Shown: in pieces, positions 1-9,053 of the stretch
How the letters are laid out: each line of letters begins with the position of its first letter
Numbering within the stretch: the stretch's first letter is position 1
Source of the DNA: Flavobacterium pectinovorum
GTDB taxonomy: Bacteria; Bacteroidota; Bacteroidia; Flavobacteriales; Flavobacteriaceae
Length of the DNA stretch: 64,000 nucleotides
Reading direction: 5' to 3'
Assembly: GCF_900142715.1 (NCBI RefSeq)
Contig: NZ_FRBX01000002.1
Span: 372,001 to 436,000 of the forward strand
The notes under the pieces: model-generated
Database searches by the model: none
Told to the model about the DNA's origin: nothing
Seen by the model: the letters and a program-made list of their open reading frames with translations, nothing else
Position numbers and translations under genes: made by a program

Positions 1-919
1 CGGGAATTCCTCTTAAATTAATTCCCGGTAAGAGATAAAAAGGTGGTTTCCCAAAGGCTTGTTCCCCTTCAATTCGGAGTCCGCCAATTAATTTTTTGGT
101 TACAGGATAATATCCAATTGCCGAAAGATTAACGCGCCAGGCATCATAATCACTTCCAATGACATCATCAGACCAAAAGAAATCTGATTGTATGCGAATT
201 CCTTTATCGGGGGTAAAAATATTGTCCCGTCCATCAAACTGAATAGCTCCACCAAACTGACTTACCAAACTATTAATGTCTTTTGGCTTGACAAAAGAGG
301 GTGGAAGATCCAGATTTAAATCCGGCAATGTTATATTAGAATTTAGCAATAAATATTGTGGGCCGGCGCTCCATTTTGCATTTCTAAATTGTTTCAGCCA
401 TTGTGTGTAGAATATGGTAGACTTAAAATTGAGCTTAAATTCCTTGTCGTTTCCATTGGGTAAATTTTCATAAAAAGAGAGGTTCATGTCGCCATAACCT
501 GCCATTACCCGGTATAATATTCTCGATTTTATTAAAGTACCGGAACGAAAGGCGCCCACCATCCAGCTTTTGTTTTCGGTGTACATTCCGATTCCTCCTG
601 TAATATCGGGATTTATAAATCGTTTTTTGCCGTTTTCATCAACAACAGGTGCGTGTTTTTTTAGAAAAACAGGAACAATTGCACCTCCAATTCCGCCCAG
701 AGCCGGTTCTGTTATAATTGTTGGAACCACAATAAAACCATGTGCATAAATAATGTAATCGCTTAAATCGAATGCGCCATCAAGAGAATCTTTTACGCTA
801 ATATGATGCTTTTGTCCTCTTATAGTTTGAAATGAGAAAAAGCATATCATTAACATGAAAACCATTCTCTGAATAATTTTTTCTTTTTTAATGATAAAAT
901 CTGAAGGTGTATTTCTCAT
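1..919 (-). CDS. BamA/TamA-like outer-membrane beta-barrel (surface antigen), 3' end cut by window edge
   Basis: An open frame runs from an ATG at 919 to the window edge without a stop, giving 306 visible residues. The N-terminus has a hydrophobic stretch (about residues 17-33) that could be a signal peptide. The rest reads as an Omp85-family barrel without POTRA domains: FDGRDNIFTPDKG near residue 230, then alternating strands, and the beginning of the conserved LRG motif (LPGINLRG) at the truncated end. The family inserts or translocates proteins or lipids at the outer membrane, but single-barrel forms like this have no fixed function. It is the last visible member of a minus-strand group of envelope genes. 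The family call is firm; the substrate is unknown. Confidence 0.75.
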   Translation of the reverse strand, partial: MRNTPSDFIIKKEKIIQRMVFMLMICFFSFQTIRGQKHHISVKDSLDGAFDLSDYIIYAHGFIVVPTIITEPALGGIGGAIVPVFLKKHAPVVDENGKKRFINPDITGGIGMYTENKSWMVGAFRSGTLIKSRILYRVMAGYGDMNLSFYENLPNGNDKEFKLNFKSTIFYTQWLKQFRNAKWSAGPQYLLLNSNITLPDLNLDLPPSFVKPKDINSLVSQFGGAIQFDGRDNIFTPDKGIRIQSDFFWSDDVIGSDYDAWRVNLSAIGYYPVTKKLIGGLRIEGEQAFGKPPFYLLPGINLRGIP

Positions 920-972
920 TTCAAGTTATTTAAGATTATCCTATTTCAACAAAAAAACAGCAACTCTAATCG

Positions 973-1950
973 TTATTCTTCTACTACTTTTGCTAGGCTA
1001 AAGACGTGTGCGAGTGTAAGGAAAAAGGTGTTTCCCTGAAAACGGTTTACAGCTTCAAATTCAGAAACCCAGCGTAATCCTGCTGAAGTTTTAGAACCTA
1101 TATGAAAATAGTTTACTTCGGCTCCTATGCCTGCAATTCTGTCTTTTGCAGGTTCAAGTACAGAATTACCAACCGGTATTTTGTCGGGTGATATTTTTCC
1201 TTGTAAATAATAAATTGCTCCGGCATTTAATATTCCTTTTGGTGCTGTTTTTTCTGCATTCATCAAATAAAAAGTTTTTCCTAAACCTCCTTCAATACTT
1301 AAAATATCTCCGGTTTTTATATCTGTATCTTTCTTTTTACCGTTTATTTCATACGCCGCCAATGCCGAAAAATGAAAGGTCTTTTTATCATTGAAGAATA
1401 GAGTTGTTCCTGCTGAAAATTCATTCATAAACATTCCCAGACCCGCATTGTCAGAAGCTCCTGCAGTAAATTTTCCGGTAGGAAGGTATATTTGGTAACT
1501 AAACACAAAATCGGCTCTTTTGTTATGCCAGCCCAATTGTACAGGTTGTACAAACATATCTGTAAAGGCAAGTGAGTTTTTGGCATCCAGAGAATTTCCC
1601 TGAATAGTGTTTGATGCAAAAGCTAATAAAATACTAGCGCCATAATTAGCGCCAAAGATTTTAAAGTCGCTTATATATGATGCTCCGGCTCCTGTTATAA
1701 ACATCGTGATATCAGGATTTGCAACTGATTTATCTCCATTGGCATTGCGCAAAGAGCAAGCATCATAAAGATAACCTGGAACATAAACACTTAAAGTGTT
1801 AGCCGGTGCCTGAGTTCCGGATTGTAAACCCATTGCACCAAGAATGTGTCCGCCTTTAAGCTGGGCATTTCCGGTAAAATAAATCAACAAAAGAAAAAGT
1901 GTAAGGATAAATTTTATTGGTTGTCTGCGGGTATTAAAATTCGTTTTCAT
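973..1950 (-). CDS. MetA-like outer-membrane protein (phenol-degradation meta-pathway family, COG4313 type)
   Basis: The 325-residue product has a signal peptide (about residues 1-29, ending GNAQ) and a body of alternating beta strands ending in an aromatic-hydrophobic C-terminus, as in outer-membrane barrels. The opening after the signal peptide (GGHILGAMGLQSGTQAPANT, then YVPGYLYD) resembles the GHYxPG / PPPGxY pattern of the meta-pathway phenol-degradation family (PF13557). That family is thought to take up hydrophobic substrates; the name does not prove phenol breakdown. It lies 53 bp from the truncated Omp85 gene on the same strand and may be co-transcribed with it. The family assignment is by pattern recognition only. 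Confidence 0.65.
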   Translation of the reverse strand: MKTNFNTRRQPIKFILTLFLLLIYFTGNAQLKGGHILGAMGLQSGTQAPANTLSVYVPGYLYDACSLRNANGDKSVANPDITMFITGAGASYISDFKIFGANYGASILLAFASNTIQGNSLDAKNSLAFTDMFVQPVQLGWHNKRADFVFSYQIYLPTGKFTAGASDNAGLGMFMNEFSAGTTLFFNDKKTFHFSALAAYEINGKKKDTDIKTGDILSIEGGLGKTFYLMNAEKTAPKGILNAGAIYYLQGKISPDKIPVGNSVLEPAKDRIAGIGAEVNYFHIGSKTSAGLRWVSEFEAVNRFQGNTFFLTLAHVFSLAKVVEE

Positions 1951-2005
1951 CTTGTTTATTTTAAAAATTAATGAAACCTGTATTGCTTTATTTTTCAGAC
2001 TATAT

Positions 2006-3217
2006 CTAAGATTCTTTTAAATAAAAAGAAGAACTTGTTTTCTCAGAATTAATTCTGTTTATCTTAAAATATTCTGAAGGAGATTTACCAGTATGTTTTA
2101 TAAAAGCCCTAAAACATGTAGTTCTTGATTTAAATCCGGATCCCCAAGCCATACCTTCAAGCGATAAATCTTTCCATTCGGGATCATTTATTTTGTCTTT
2201 AAAAAATTCGATTCTTTTTAAATTGACATAGTCCTGAAAATGAAGATTAAATTCAGAATTTATTAAATTAGAAAGATGATGAACAGAGATTCCGGTTTCA
2301 TCAGACAGATCACGAATAACAAAATCTTTTTTCAGGAAAAGCTTTTTTGTAGAAAAAATATAATCCAGTTTTTCGAGATATTCCTGTTTTTTATCGGGAG
2401 TTAACTCTTTTACTAATGGCAAACTATTTTTGATTTCTTTTGTTTTTATTACCAATGAAGTATCTGTAACAAGACTAAACTGATTACTTGTTTCTTCACT
2501 TATTTCATTATTAAAATCGTAAAAAACCTGAGGTTTGAAATAAAGCCAGCCTACTGTAAAAACAAGTACTGCAGAAATTAATATATAACAGGAAAAGTCA
2601 AGATTATTAACCTGATTCATCAAAAAATAATGTACAAAAAGGGTAGAAAACAAAAACAAAATCATCAAATTATAAACTCTTATCCAGCTTAATATTTTTA
2701 CACGCTGGAAATGATTTTCTTTAAATTTTTTCAAATCATAATTTAAAATCATCATTGTCTGGCAAAAAGCATACAATAACCAAACCGTGAGACTTAACAT
2801 AGAAAAGGGATTCTGTACTTTTACAGAAATATAGTCAACTACATGAAAATCAATATAATTGCCAATCCATACAAAAATGGTTAAACCAAAATAAACCAGA
2901 AAGGGTAAAAAATGCAGCCAATCGTATTTCTTAAATATTTTTTTATCTGAAAACAAAATCGTTCTGACATAAAGAAATGCAGAAGGTGCCACCAAAAAAA
3001 TAAAGGATTTTGTGATCATAAAAAGATCAGGGAAATGCTTAAAAATAGTAGCTGATAAATAAAAATTATAAACACTGACAACAGCAAGGCTAAACAAGAA
3101 CAGTCCAAGGAAAAAACTTTTTGAGTAATTTTTTCGTGAAAACAAAACCATAAAGGAGGTAGCAAAACCAACCAGTGTCGCTATAAAAAAGAAAAGTGAA
3201 AGTACTATATCAACCAT
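2006..3217 (-). CDS. AraC-family transcriptional regulator with N-terminal seven-helix membrane domain
   Basis: Residues 1-230 hold about seven hydrophobic helices (from residue 2 to WLYFKPQVFY). Residues about 285-390 form an AraC-type double helix-turn-helix: FVIRDLSDETGISVHHLSNL is the first HTH, and GFKSRTTCFRAFIKHTGKSP the second, with the usual GFxSxxxFxxxFKxxxGxSP pattern. The regulator therefore sits in the inner membrane and binds DNA in the cytoplasm, which is common in Bacteroidota. It is embedded among envelope genes of the same orientation and probably controls some of them. An imperfect palindrome at 3256-3309, just upstream of its start, is a plausible binding site. The inducer is unknown. 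Confidence 0.85.
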   Translation of the reverse strand: MVDIVLSLFFFIATLVGFATSFMVLFSRKNYSKSFFLGLFLFSLAVVSVYNFYLSATIFKHFPDLFMITKSFIFLVAPSAFLYVRTILFSDKKIFKKYDWLHFLPFLVYFGLTIFVWIGNYIDFHVVDYISVKVQNPFSMLSLTVWLLYAFCQTMMILNYDLKKFKENHFQRVKILSWIRVYNLMILFLFSTLFVHYFLMNQVNNLDFSCYILISAVLVFTVGWLYFKPQVFYDFNNEISEETSNQFSLVTDTSLVIKTKEIKNSLPLVKELTPDKKQEYLEKLDYIFSTKKLFLKKDFVIRDLSDETGISVHHLSNLINSEFNLHFQDYVNLKRIEFFKDKINDPEWKDLSLEGMAWGSGFKSRTTCFRAFIKHTGKSPSEYFKINRINSEKTSSSFYLKES

Positions 3218-3255
3218 GCTTAAGTTTCAATTGTTAATATTGCTTCAATATGGCT

Positions 3256-3309
3256 ATTTGTTAAAGACTATACCTGCCTTAAAGCAAGTATAATCTCTAT
3301 TTAACAAAT
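3256..3309. promoter_or_regulatory. Imperfect inverted repeat in AraC upstream gap (possible operator)
   Basis: The arms start ATTTGTTAAAGACTATACC on one strand and ATTTGTTAAATAGAG on the other, with the second halves (GACTATACCTGC and GATTATACTTGC) also matching. The element fills the gap between the DUF4136 stop and the AraC-gene start. It lacks a T-tract, so an operator is more likely than a terminator. The symmetry is seen; the role is inferred. Confidence 0.4.
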
Positions 3310-3319
3310 CTTAAAAGGT

Positions 3320-3898
3320 TTATTTTTTGGCTAAACCAGGAGGAAAACCTGCCAATATTTTTTTGACAGAACTTGCTATAAATTCTTCGGGATTGTCTGG
3401 TTTATTATCAATTTGTGCATTACCTATTCCCTGCCAAACTAATTTTTGTGTTTTTGTAGAGACTATATCAATTACCAGAGAGCCATCTACATAATCGTAA
3501 GTATTAAATGTTGTGGTACCGCCACCCATCATGGCTCCTCCGCCCCAATATCCATATGGACGGTACATTCCGCCATAGCCATAAAAATCAGAGTTTGCCG
3601 TAACAGATTGTTTATTTTTTAAGATAGAAACTGCATTTACTTTTAAGTCAGGAGTGCTACTTTCTGTAAAGCCTTTGGCGATCATTTCAGAACGAATGGC
3701 TTTTGTAACACGGTCTACGTTTAATTGATTGACCTGTCCTTCCTGTGCTTTTAAATCATAAACGGCAAAGGTTTTATATTCGCTAAAATTAGCAGCGTGG
3801 TCATAATCTGATGTAACATTTACGGTTGGTGAGCAACTGTAAATTAGGCCCAAAAATAATATTGGGATTATTCTTATAGATGTGATTTTCTTTTTCAT
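3320..3898 (-). CDS. DUF4136 domain lipoprotein
   Basis: The 192-residue protein begins with a lipoprotein signal (lipobox LIYSC, Cys about 22). The body matches DUF4136: an early VTSDYDHAANFSEYKTFAV segment, a Gly/Tyr-rich loop near residue 105-125 (YGGMYRPYGYWGGG) and the closing DGSLVIDIVSTKTQKLVWQG strand. DUF4136 proteins are small envelope lipoproteins of unknown role. The gene has 102 bp to the AraC regulator downstream and 306 bp to the DUF2252 gene upstream, so it may have its own promoter. The family is well supported; function is not known. Confidence 0.85.
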   Translation of the reverse strand: MKKKITSIRIIPILFLGLIYSCSPTVNVTSDYDHAANFSEYKTFAVYDLKAQEGQVNQLNVDRVTKAIRSEMIAKGFTESSTPDLKVNAVSILKNKQSVTANSDFYGYGGMYRPYGYWGGGAMMGGGTTTFNTYDYVDGSLVIDIVSTKTQKLVWQGIGNAQIDNKPDNPEEFIASSVKKILAGFPPGLAKK

Positions 3899-4204
3899 CT
3901 TATAGTATTTAAATTAATGATTAATTGAGTGTAACTTCTAATTATTTTAAAAAAAATGCTTCAAAACTGTGAAAGAATGAGGAAAGGGCGTTTATACGGT
4001 GTGAGTGTGGCGTAAATAGCTAGAAAACAAATAATTGCAGAACATCAAAGATAAATCTTTTTTTTTAAATTCGTTGGGCAACAAATAAGCGATTACTTTT
4101 TCTAAGTATAAACTTAAACAAATTAATTCAATATGTAATAAAAATACTTCTTTTTTTGTTGCCGAATGTTTTCTTGTTGTTAATAATTTCTGTTGTTTAT
4201 AAAA
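3899..4204. other. Gene-free gap, 306 bp
   Basis: This AT-rich gap lies between the DUF2252 stop and the DUF4136 start. It should contain the DUF4136 promoter, but I found no clear TAnnTTTG element on the minus strand and no convincing terminator hairpin. Confidence 0.5.
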
Positions 4205-5605
4205 TTATATTGCTGTCGAAATTGGTAATCTTCCCTCTTTAATTGCTTCCAGCATTTTGGTATAATCGGCATCATTTTGATCTGCATACGAAATAGAAAA
4301 TTTTGCAATTGCATTGGCAAACTCATTACTATTTCCTATATAACCGGACAATACAGAAGGATCACCTGTTCGTGCATGCGCTCTTGCTAATGCCCAGCCG
4401 CATGCTTTTGCATAATCCGCCATATTTCTGGCTTTCATAATTTCGAGAACCGGTTTTACTTTGGCGTCCCGAAGCTGGCGGATATAAAAAAACTTGTTCT
4501 GATCATCCTGCGTCCATCCCAAAAGCATATCCGATGCAGATTGCATTAGTTTTTGCCCCATAACAATTCGCTCGCCCTGATGCTTATACTTATTTTCGAT
4601 TTTAAGATTTGGCTCTAATACGCTTTGTCTGGCTTCTTTAAACTGCAAAAAAATGGGTTCGCCCGTTGCCGACATTAATAAACTTATGCCACAAACTGTT
4701 CCCACACTTCCTACACCTACCACCTTCATTGCAACGTCATGCAGCGTATATCTGCTTAATAAAACCTGCTTATCATCTGGTAATGACTCCATATATTTTT
4801 TGTGCGCAGTTTCTACTTCACGGATAATTCTTTTTCCTTCTTCTCCTGTTGGATGAAAAATCAAAGGCGGATCATCTTTTATTCTGGCACGATATCCATC
4901 CTGATAAGTCATTTTTGCAAATTCTTTTTCATGAGCTGTATATTCCGCCGCTTTTTTTATTCGCTTATGTTGAAATTCTTTTATTTCTTCATCTTCTCCT
5001 CTTTCAATAAGTTCTGCCAGATCAATATCGGCATACCAAATTTGAAGTGCCGATAATTTACTGTATTCCAGCATATGTCTTTTGTAACTATCGGCCACAT
5101 GCCAGGCAAATTCTTTGCAGTTTTTATTCGAGAATTTTCTCCATCTTCCTGCAATTGCAAAACTTGTGGCGAGTCTTTTTATATCCCATTCCCACGGTCC
5201 GGGAAATGTTTCATCAAAATCATTTATATCAAAGACCAATTTTCGCTCAGGAGTTGCAAACCCTCCAAAATTCATTAAATGACAATCTCCGCAAAGTTGT
5301 AAATGAATTCCTGTGGTGGGAGTTTGTGCTAAATCTGACGCCATAATTGCTGCTGCTCCCCGAAAAAATGAAAATGGCGATTCCATCATTCGGCTATATC
5401 GTATCGGCAGCAAACTTTCGACTCTTCCTACACTTGTTTCAATAAGAATGTCAACCGGATTTTTTCTGTTTTCAGATGCTTTCCATTCCTGATGTGCGTT
5501 TCGTGGTATAACTTTTCTTATTGCTGTGCCTTTTGAGTACCGTTCTGCTTTTGAAGCAACGGGATCAAATAAATTCTCGGTTTTATTTTCGAATTTTTCA
5601 GGCAT
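4205..5605 (-). CDS. DUF2252 family protein (kinase-like fold)
   Basis: The 466-residue cytoplasmic protein shows the DUF2252 signatures: CGDCHLMNFGGFATPE (about 122-137), FDINDFDETFPGPWEWDIKR (about 144-164) and, near the C-terminus, ARAHARTGDPS. The GDxHxxN ... DxxDFD spacing resembles the catalytic core of aminoglycoside-phosphotransferase-like kinases, which suggests a small-molecule phosphotransferase, but no member's substrate is known to me. It starts 11 bp after the DUF1254 gene and is most likely the last gene of the sulfatase-HAD-OMP-DUF1254-DUF2252 run. It has no signal peptide, so it is the cytoplasmic partner in a set otherwise made of exported proteins. Confidence 0.85.
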   Translation of the reverse strand: MPEKFENKTENLFDPVASKAERYSKGTAIRKVIPRNAHQEWKASENRKNPVDILIETSVGRVESLLPIRYSRMMESPFSFFRGAAAIMASDLAQTPTTGIHLQLCGDCHLMNFGGFATPERKLVFDINDFDETFPGPWEWDIKRLATSFAIAGRWRKFSNKNCKEFAWHVADSYKRHMLEYSKLSALQIWYADIDLAELIERGEDEEIKEFQHKRIKKAAEYTAHEKEFAKMTYQDGYRARIKDDPPLIFHPTGEEGKRIIREVETAHKKYMESLPDDKQVLLSRYTLHDVAMKVVGVGSVGTVCGISLLMSATGEPIFLQFKEARQSVLEPNLKIENKYKHQGERIVMGQKLMQSASDMLLGWTQDDQNKFFYIRQLRDAKVKPVLEIMKARNMADYAKACGWALARAHARTGDPSVLSGYIGNSNEFANAIAKFSISYADQNDADYTKMLEAIKEGRLPISTAI

Positions 5606-5616
5606 GGCTTATAGTT

Positions 5617-7068
5617 TTATTTCACTTCTTCAACATCATCCATTTTCCATGTTTTATCAAAAAATCCTTTTTCAGGGCCATAGAAACGGGCTAATAATTC
5701 AAATTTTCTTTTAGGATCTGTAGGAACCCAATTTGATTCTTTTCCTTCAGGCGCTTTGACTCCAAAATAAATATCAACAGAACCGTCAGGATTTTTCTTT
5801 AATCCCGGGGTGGTAGATGCCCGGCTTGAATATTTCATATCTAAAATAAGGGCATGTGTTTCACGATCATAAGCCGTTATGGACCAATATAATTTTACAG
5901 GAACTTTAGCAGGTAAATGCACTTTGTATAATTTTGAACCTTCAAATGACTGATCGTTTTTATCTTTTACAGTCATTAAATAAAACTGACCTGTACCTAG
6001 CTTTTTTGCACTAAAATATGCCATAGAATAGCTTATTGCTCTTTCATCAACAGGATAAATATTAGGAGCAAGATAATTTGACATAATAGCTTTGACCACA
6101 TCTTGCGACGCTGGAAGTGCCCAATTTGTACCTTCATAAAAAGGAGGTGTAAAGATTTTTTCATACCTCTTGTCAATCCAGCTATGAGCGTCTTTTATTG
6201 CTGCATTCAGAATTTCCTGTCTTCTTGCATCAGCCTGAAAAGTCTTTCCTTTTTCTATACCAATTGTCTTTAACTGATCGATCATTACTAAATCTCTTTG
6301 TAACCAAGGCTCTCGTTGAATAAACTGATTTAATACTTCAAAAAAATGTAAATTATACGGAATAGTATTTCCAAATGAAGCATCAATCAAATCTACAAAT
6401 GTGGTTGGTGGAGGATTATCAGCTTGGGAAAGAGGATATATTTTTACTTTTTTTCCATACTCAATTGCTCTCTTAATATCATTTGAACTACCATCTGTAA
6501 GATTGGATCTAAGTATTGCAAAACCTGTATAAGTTGAAGATGGCATTGGGATATATCCAAAAGGCACTGCATCTTTATAATTAGGAGGAAGAATGAGGTA
6601 TTTACCACCTTTGCCTTTGTCTACACCAGCGGGACCAATATCTTCTATAGCGGTTTGCCAGCCATCATCTAAGCTGCCTGTTAAAGACGAAACACCATCT
6701 ACAGCAGGAATTTCCAGAACTACTGGACCTTCTCTTGTATCATATAACGGATTTATATAAATGACATCGGGATTTGGTGTTAGTGTCTGATTTTTAGAAT
6801 TAATTAATCCTGACCAGTAAATAATCTGATTATAGTCTCCTTTTACTTTTAAAAGACTTTCGTGCATCAATTCAGAATTAACCGCAGGCATTCCCCATAT
6901 AACAGCTTCAACGGCACGATTATAAATTAATTGTTCCTCAAAATCTACAGGCTTAAATGTTGTTGTCTGACTAGTATCAGCAACAATAGCAGTTTCGTTT
7001 TTTTTGGTAGATTGAGTGCATGCAGCTAAACAGCTTACCAATACAAGTGATAAAATTTGTTTTTTCAT
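5617..7068 (-). CDS. DUF1254/DUF1214 domain lipoprotein
   Basis: I start it at the ATG at 7068, giving 483 residues with a lipoprotein signal (LAAC, Cys17); an upstream in-frame extension to 7134 would bury that signal and overlap the previous gene. The N-terminal half is DUF1254 (NRAVEAVIWGMPAVNSELM, then LTPNPDVIYINPLYDTREGP). The C-terminal half is DUF1214 (KLYWSITAYDRETHALI ... NPDGSVDIYFGVKAPEGKES NWVP, broken here for length). Family members are exported beta-rich proteins of unknown activity. The gene follows an outer-membrane protein gene after 37 bp and precedes DUF2252 after 11 bp, so these are probably one transcript. Confidence 0.87.
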   Translation of the reverse strand: MKKQILSLVLVSCLAACTQSTKKNETAIVADTSQTTTFKPVDFEEQLIYNRAVEAVIWGMPAVNSELMHESLLKVKGDYNQIIYWSGLINSKNQTLTPNPDVIYINPLYDTREGPVVLEIPAVDGVSSLTGSLDDGWQTAIEDIGPAGVDKGKGGKYLILPPNYKDAVPFGYIPMPSSTYTGFAILRSNLTDGSSNDIKRAIEYGKKVKIYPLSQADNPPPTTFVDLIDASFGNTIPYNLHFFEVLNQFIQREPWLQRDLVMIDQLKTIGIEKGKTFQADARRQEILNAAIKDAHSWIDKRYEKIFTPPFYEGTNWALPASQDVVKAIMSNYLAPNIYPVDERAISYSMAYFSAKKLGTGQFYLMTVKDKNDQSFEGSKLYKVHLPAKVPVKLYWSITAYDRETHALILDMKYSSRASTTPGLKKNPDGSVDIYFGVKAPEGKESNWVPTDPKRKFELLARFYGPEKGFFDKTWKMDDVEEVK

Positions 7069-7105
7069 TTGTGTTGTTTTTGATGAAAAACTTAAAGTCA
7101 ATTTT

Positions 7106-7930
7106 TTACGAACCCGGAAATACAAAAGCCACAACGGCTCTCAATCCCCAATCAGGTCTTATGCTTGAATGGCCTACAATAGGTATTAAGGGCATAACAG
7201 CAAATTGCATTGTTTGGCCTCCTAATTTTGTAATGGCTCCAACATTTGGGCTAATCGTTATAAGTGTTGTATTTCCTTCCCAGTTTTGTGTAATCTCTGA
7301 CGTAATACCCAAGCTTGCGCCGCTTTTGTAACTATGAGTTAAGAATATCTGTGTGTAAAACTGATTAAAATCGGCCCTGTCTTCATTTCCTGCCACTGAC
7401 CATATCTGATTTGCAATAAAACCTATCGAAAGTCCTTTTCCCTGATGCATGACCAAAACACTTGGACCGATTCCAAATTTTTCTGTTCCCAGAAATTTTT
7501 CTGTAGCCGTTGGTACCAAAAAAGCAGGACCAACTCCCAAGATAATTCCCTTAGTTTTAGGAGCAAAAAATGCTGTAACTGTTGCATCGCTTAAACCAAA
7601 CTCATGTGTATTTTCTCCGGTAACATCCTGTTGATCTACCACGGGAAGAATATAGCGTGTAATTAAATTTAAATTATCGCTCAATTTAAAAGGAATTACA
7701 GGCTGTATATTTATTTGGTATTTTGATCCATTGTACGCACCAATTCCATAAGTTAAATTATTCTGCAATGGCACACTTATCAAACTCGCCACCGGATTGG
7801 CTAATTTATCTGCCAGTTCCTGAGCGCTTGCTCCTGCTTTCTCTTCTTGCGCAAAAACACCATAACTTAAAAGAAGACAAAATGTAACGTATAGATATTT
7901 GTTTGAAATATTAGACAATGGGCTTTTCAT
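7106..7930 (-). CDS. Outer-membrane transporter-like beta-barrel protein
   Basis: The 274-residue protein has a signal peptide ending GVFAQ (residue 28) and a body of alternating amphipathic strands. The segment KLANPVASLISVPLQNNLTYG near residue 43-63 is the pattern of a family often annotated as transporter or, misleadingly, neuromedin U. These are thought to be small outer-membrane channels. It lies between the HAD lipoprotein gene (43 bp) and the DUF1254 gene (37 bp) on the same strand, so it probably moves the substrate or product of that set across the outer membrane. Substrate unknown. Confidence 0.7.
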   Translation of the reverse strand: MKSPLSNISNKYLYVTFCLLLSYGVFAQEEKAGASAQELADKLANPVASLISVPLQNNLTYGIGAYNGSKYQINIQPVIPFKLSDNLNLITRYILPVVDQQDVTGENTHEFGLSDATVTAFFAPKTKGIILGVGPAFLVPTATEKFLGTEKFGIGPSVLVMHQGKGLSIGFIANQIWSVAGNEDRADFNQFYTQIFLTHSYKSGASLGITSEITQNWEGNTTLITISPNVGAITKLGGQTMQFAVMPLIPIVGHSSIRPDWGLRAVVAFVFPGS

Positions 7931-7973
7931 GATTTTCTTTCTTTAGAAGATTCTTATCAATATTAAAATCAGA

Positions 7974-8990
7974 TTATTTATCCGGAAATACTTTTTTCCA
8001 ATCGTCTTTCATACTGATGACATGATATTTATATTTAGCAGCAGTATTTAAGGAAAGGTTATCTTTTTCCTGATAACTATATTCTCTAATCGAATCGTTA
8101 TGATTTACCAGCATTTGAAAGGAAGGATATTTGCTTCCCTGAGAATATCTTAACATGGCAAGATCGCCGGCACCACCTTCGTTACCACAAGCAAAAACAG
8201 GTCTTTGACCAATATGAAGCTGTATTCCGACCGGTTTCCCAACTTTATCATTAAAAAGATCAAGAGCAGGCTCTCTGACAATGCTGTTTGTGGCATCATC
8301 AAATTTGTATTTGAAAGAAGTACCCACAACTTGTTCTTTGGGAATTCCGTAAAAATCAGCAGAAATCGCTCTTACTAATTCGATTGTTCCACCTGTTACA
8401 ATAAAAGTCTTGAAGCCATTTGCACGCAAATAATCCAATAATTCTAATTGAGGTTGATATCTGATTTGTTTTAGGGTAACATTTTTTCCCGGATATTTGG
8501 CACCTGTAAAAAACTCTTTTGTAGCGGCTTCAAACTCGTCTTCGGTCATACCTGTATGAGTTGCAGCAACTAATTCGATAAGCGCTTTATCACCTCCTTT
8601 CTCAAAGAAGGTTTTGTCTTTTTCAATCACTGCCTTAAAGGGTTGTTTTTGAGCTAAAGCAGGATTTGCTTCCACCATTTTTTTTACTCTGTAAAAAGCA
8701 AATAATTCCTGAACATAAGGTTTTTCAGCCCAAAGTGTTCCGTCATTATCAAAAGTGGCAATTCGGTTTTCTACCGGAATAAAATCAGGGCTTCCTTCCT
8801 TGGTTATTTTTGTAACATAAGCTATAATTTCTTTTTTTATTGTACCGTCATTCCAGCTTGGTAGCGGATCGCTGCTAGTTGCAACTACTGCTGTACTGTC
8901 ATTAGAATTAGTACTTGTAACAGTATCAGTTTTTTTACAAGAAACAAGCAATAATAAAAATAGGGGCACGATATATATATTTCTATACAT
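7974..8990 (-). CDS. HAD-superfamily phosphatase-like lipoprotein
   Basis: The 338-residue protein has a lipoprotein signal (LLVSC, Cys18) and a Ser/Thr-rich linker, then a HAD domain. Motif I is FDNDGTLW with the nucleophile Asp81 and Asp83. Motif II is FIVTGGT, and the acidic motif is GNEGGAGDLAM. The aromatic cap following motif I (AEKPYVQELFAFYRVKKM) is typical of a HAD group similar to phosphoserine phosphatases. Being exported and anchored, it probably removes phosphate outside the cytoplasm. It is directly downstream of the sulfatase (63 bp, containing a hairpin). The fold is certain; the substrate is unknown. Confidence 0.85.
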   Translation of the reverse strand: MYRNIYIVPLFLLLLVSCKKTDTVTSTNSNDSTAVVATSSDPLPSWNDGTIKKEIIAYVTKITKEGSPDFIPVENRIATFDNDGTLWAEKPYVQELFAFYRVKKMVEANPALAQKQPFKAVIEKDKTFFEKGGDKALIELVAATHTGMTEDEFEAATKEFFTGAKYPGKNVTLKQIRYQPQLELLDYLRANGFKTFIVTGGTIELVRAISADFYGIPKEQVVGTSFKYKFDDATNSIVREPALDLFNDKVGKPVGIQLHIGQRPVFACGNEGGAGDLAMLRYSQGSKYPSFQMLVNHNDSIREYSYQEKDNLSLNTAAKYKYHVISMKDDWKKVFPDK

Positions 8991-9009
8991 GATGATACTA
9001 TTTAAGTGA

Positions 9010-9043
9010 AAAGAAACAGGACTATTTAAAATCCTGTTTCTTT
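9010..9043 (-). terminator. Hairpin between sulfatase and HAD genes
   Basis: Perfect 12-bp arms AAAGAAACAGGA (9010-9021) and TCCTGTTTCTTT (9032-9043) enclose a 10-base loop, and TTTC follows on the minus strand. It could terminate part of the sulfatase transcript, or act as a processing site, because the HAD start codon is only 20 bp further on. Confidence 0.55.
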
Positions 9044-9053
9044 AAAGTTATTA

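Noticed and set aside
973..1950. Phenol-degradation pathway suggested by the MetA-like family name
   Set aside because: No ring-cleavage or hydroxylase genes are nearby; the name comes from a founding context and does not show function.
7069..7134. N-terminal extension of the DUF1254 lipoprotein
   Set aside because: It would overlap the upstream gene and hide a clean lipoprotein signal starting at 7068.
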